DNA from: J089 sp964535735
Lineage (GTDB): Bacteria > Fidelibacterota > Marinisomatia > Marinisomatales > J089
Assembly (NCBI GenBank): GCA_964535735.1
Contig: CAZHTM010000035.1
Coordinates: 1 to 24,743 of the forward strand
DNA: 24,743 bases
Direction: 5' to 3'
In this document: positions 23,278-24,743 of the stretch, one piece after another
Numbering within the stretch: the first letter of the stretch is position 1
Layout: each line of letters opens with the position of its first letter
The notes under the pieces: generated by a model
Seen by the model: only the letters and a program-made list of their open reading frames with translations
The model's database searches: none
Told to the model about the DNA's origin: nothing
Translations under genes and position numbers: made by a program

Positions 23278-24723
23278 TCACCAATCTCTCAAAAGACCAA
23301 TCATTTCTTCAATTGATTTCTTCAATTCTTCATCTGTATATTTTTCATTATGATTGTTTTCGGGATGATGAATAAAATTGCGAATATAAGTTTGCGTAGT
23401 TCTATTATTTAATACAATTGTTCCGTCTTTCATTAATCTTATCCAGGGTTTTCTATAAACAGGTAATCCTTTAGATTGTAAAAATGAATCAAAATTACTT
23501 TCATAGTGATTATCTTGATCTTCATCAATCGCTTTTGCCTGTATATATCCGTAAAGTTCATTGTGAAATTCTATTGAAGGTAATTTAAAAGCTAAGTAGT
23601 TGATTTCATTTGCTGAAACGAAAGGTAATATTCTTCTTTCCATTGACACCAATTCGGGTTTCCCATCATTCTTTTGAAAAACGAATATCTTAACATTCTC
23701 ATTGTATGAAAGCTGTTTGATAAATAAGGGAGATTGAGAAGTAAGTATAATTTGAGCTTCTTTTGAGATTTCTAACAAAAAATTTACAAAATCATTTTGC
23801 AAAGAAGGATGTAAGTGTAACTCAGGTTCATCAATAAATACAATAAGTTGCTTGCCACTCTGTTGTGAGAGATAAAAAGAATATACCAATGAAAAAACCA
23901 TTTCATATCCCGAACCAAGCATATTGAGATTTACTTGTAAATTGTTTCCTTTCTTTTCAGAAAAAAAGCTCTTCTTAAAAGGACGCCAATTTTCAATGAA
24001 ACTAAGTCTAATTTCAGATCCACTTAATTCTTCAAATTTTCTAATCGCCTTTCCTATAAATTCATTTTCAATTCCTTCTTTTACTAATGAATCTAAATTT
24101 TCATTAAGATCATTAATACTATCTTGGTTTTTGATATACTGATAATCAAAATCTTCCATTAATCTATCAAACCTGGTAATATTATAAGTTCCCGAACGAA
24201 TCTGAAAAGTTCGGTTTTTATCTAAAAACAATATGTCATTTTCTGAAAATCTTTGTCCTTTAAAAGGATTATTTACATTTACACGTAAATCGGGGCTTCC
24301 ATCTTTTGGTTTTTCCTGGCCATCAGCTCTTATAAATTTTTGATCACTAATTACTATTGAAGATAGATATGCTTTGTTATCTCTTGCTCTAACGCCAGCT
24401 TTAAACAAAAAACCTTTTGAAAGAAACGATCCTCTTGGCATTGTGAAATCTACAGAAAAATCACTGTCAGAAAATACTTCGATTAATGTCCTTTCGTTTG
24501 GATTATTAAAATCATTTATTGAAAAACTTTCAGCTTTATATGTTAGAAGCGGTAGAGCCATTGCATCTAATAGGGAAGTTTTTCCACATCCATTTTCACC
24601 AACAAAGACAGTTATGCCGCTTCCCATATTTTGTTGGTCAGGAATATTGATATTATCTACTTCAAAAGTGCCATCTGATTCAAACAACCTAAAATTAGTA
24701 ATAGAGACCTTTTTAATTTTCAT
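23278..24723 (-). CDS. ABC-class AAA ATPase of the RloA/OLD-like type, linked to a type I R-M locus
   Basis: A 481-aa ATPase of the SMC/RecF-like class. The N-terminus KIKKVSITNFRLFES is typical; Walker A is GENGCGKTS (42-50), a signature-like LGSGYE lies at 269-274, Walker B is LIVFIDEPELHLHP (Asp298-Glu299), and TSQSPLFIKQL contains the switch region. No nuclease (TOPRIM) or HNH domain is obvious in the C-terminal 130 residues. The gene is visibly more AT-rich than the operon and hsdR, which suggests separate acquisition. Its ATG overlaps the end of the preceding hsdS by 11 bases. Genes for similar ATPases between hsdS and hsdR are known in other bacteria (for example the 'R-linked ORFs' of Campylobacter). 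A defence role, or regulation of restriction, is inference. Confidence 0.85.
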   Translation of the reverse strand: MKIKKVSITNFRLFESDGTFEVDNINIPDQQNMGSGITVFVGENGCGKTSLLDAMALPLLTYKAESFSINDFNNPNERTLIEVFSDSDFSVDFTMPRGSFLSKGFLFKAGVRARDNKAYLSSIVISDQKFIRADGQEKPKDGSPDLRVNVNNPFKGQRFSENDILFLDKNRTFQIRSGTYNITRFDRLMEDFDYQYIKNQDSINDLNENLDSLVKEGIENEFIGKAIRKFEELSGSEIRLSFIENWRPFKKSFFSEKKGNNLQVNLNMLGSGYEMVFSLVYSFYLSQQSGKQLIVFIDEPELHLHPSLQNDFVNFLLEISKEAQIILTSQSPLFIKQLSYNENVKIFVFQKNDGKPELVSMERRILPFVSANEINYLAFKLPSIEFHNELYGYIQAKAIDEDQDNHYESNFDSFLQSKGLPVYRKPWIRLMKDGTIVLNNRTTQTYIRNFIHHPENNHNEKYTDEELKKSIEEMIGLLRDW

Positions 24724-24743
24724 ATTTTACTCTCACTTCCCCG
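24713..24743 (-). CDS. hsdS: Type I specificity subunit HsdS, extreme 3' end (runs off the window)
   Basis: Only nine codons and the stop are present: GEVRVKYEN, the typical HsdS ending. They overlap the ATPase start by 11 bases. The remainder, and presumably hsdM, lie beyond the right edge. The call rests on this short phrase and on the two similar tails at 23185-23268 and 22413-22586, so it is suggestive and not proven. Confidence 0.55.
   Translation of the reverse strand, partial: GEVRVKYEN

Overview
The window is bacterial, of moderate GC. Nearly all genes are on the minus strand, so transcription runs from high to low coordinates. Periplasmic and outer-membrane machinery (an Omp85-type barrel, a second very large barrel protein, lipoprotein signals, a DUF4837-like lipoprotein) points to a diderm. 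The gene style suggests a relative of Bacteroidota within the FCB group; a Marinimicrobia-like genome is possible, but that placement is inference. TGA is used as a normal stop by several genes here, so the genetic code is standard.

Region 1 (about 94-18261) looks like one long co-directional operon. Its order is lepA, CPBP/CAAX membrane protease, an exported protein with a C-terminal zinc ribbon, an exported beta-propeller-like protein, a 1088-aa outer-membrane protein, an Omp85-like barrel, RNase R, a DUF4837-like lipoprotein, an RmlD-like sugar reductase, a DPM1-like glycosyltransferase, a GT2/phosphoglycosyltransferase-like fusion, accA, a hotdog thioesterase and a thioredoxin-TPR lipoprotein. 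Genes overlap or lie within a few bases of each other, and several starts are GTG or TTG. The themes are envelope biogenesis, surface glycan assembly and lipid supply.

The most striking gene is the last one. The thioredoxin-like lipoprotein is interrupted by a single in-frame TGA exactly where the first cysteine of its WCxWC active site should be (UxxC instead of CxxC). A compact stem-loop with a G-rich apical loop follows the TGA at the distance expected of a bacterial SECIS element. I read it as an undescribed selenoprotein, 347 aa with selenocysteine at residue 52, which ordinary gene calling would truncate to its TPR half.

Region 2 (18403-24743) is a defence island. From upstream (right) to downstream (left) it holds the 3' tail of a type I specificity gene (hsdS), an AT-rich ABC-class ATPase, a second orphan hsdS tail, a GxxExxY nuclease-fold gene bracketed by two copies of a palindromic repeat, a short ORF fusing an HsdR N-terminus to a third HsdS tail, a RAYT-type REP transposase with an internal perfect palindrome, and an intact hsdR. 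The hsdR stop codon abuts, in frame, the truncated C-terminus of an EamA-type transporter, which marks the island edge. Three hsdS tails, each followed by a different accessory gene, suggest that the hsdS-hsdR junction has taken up or exchanged modules repeatedly.
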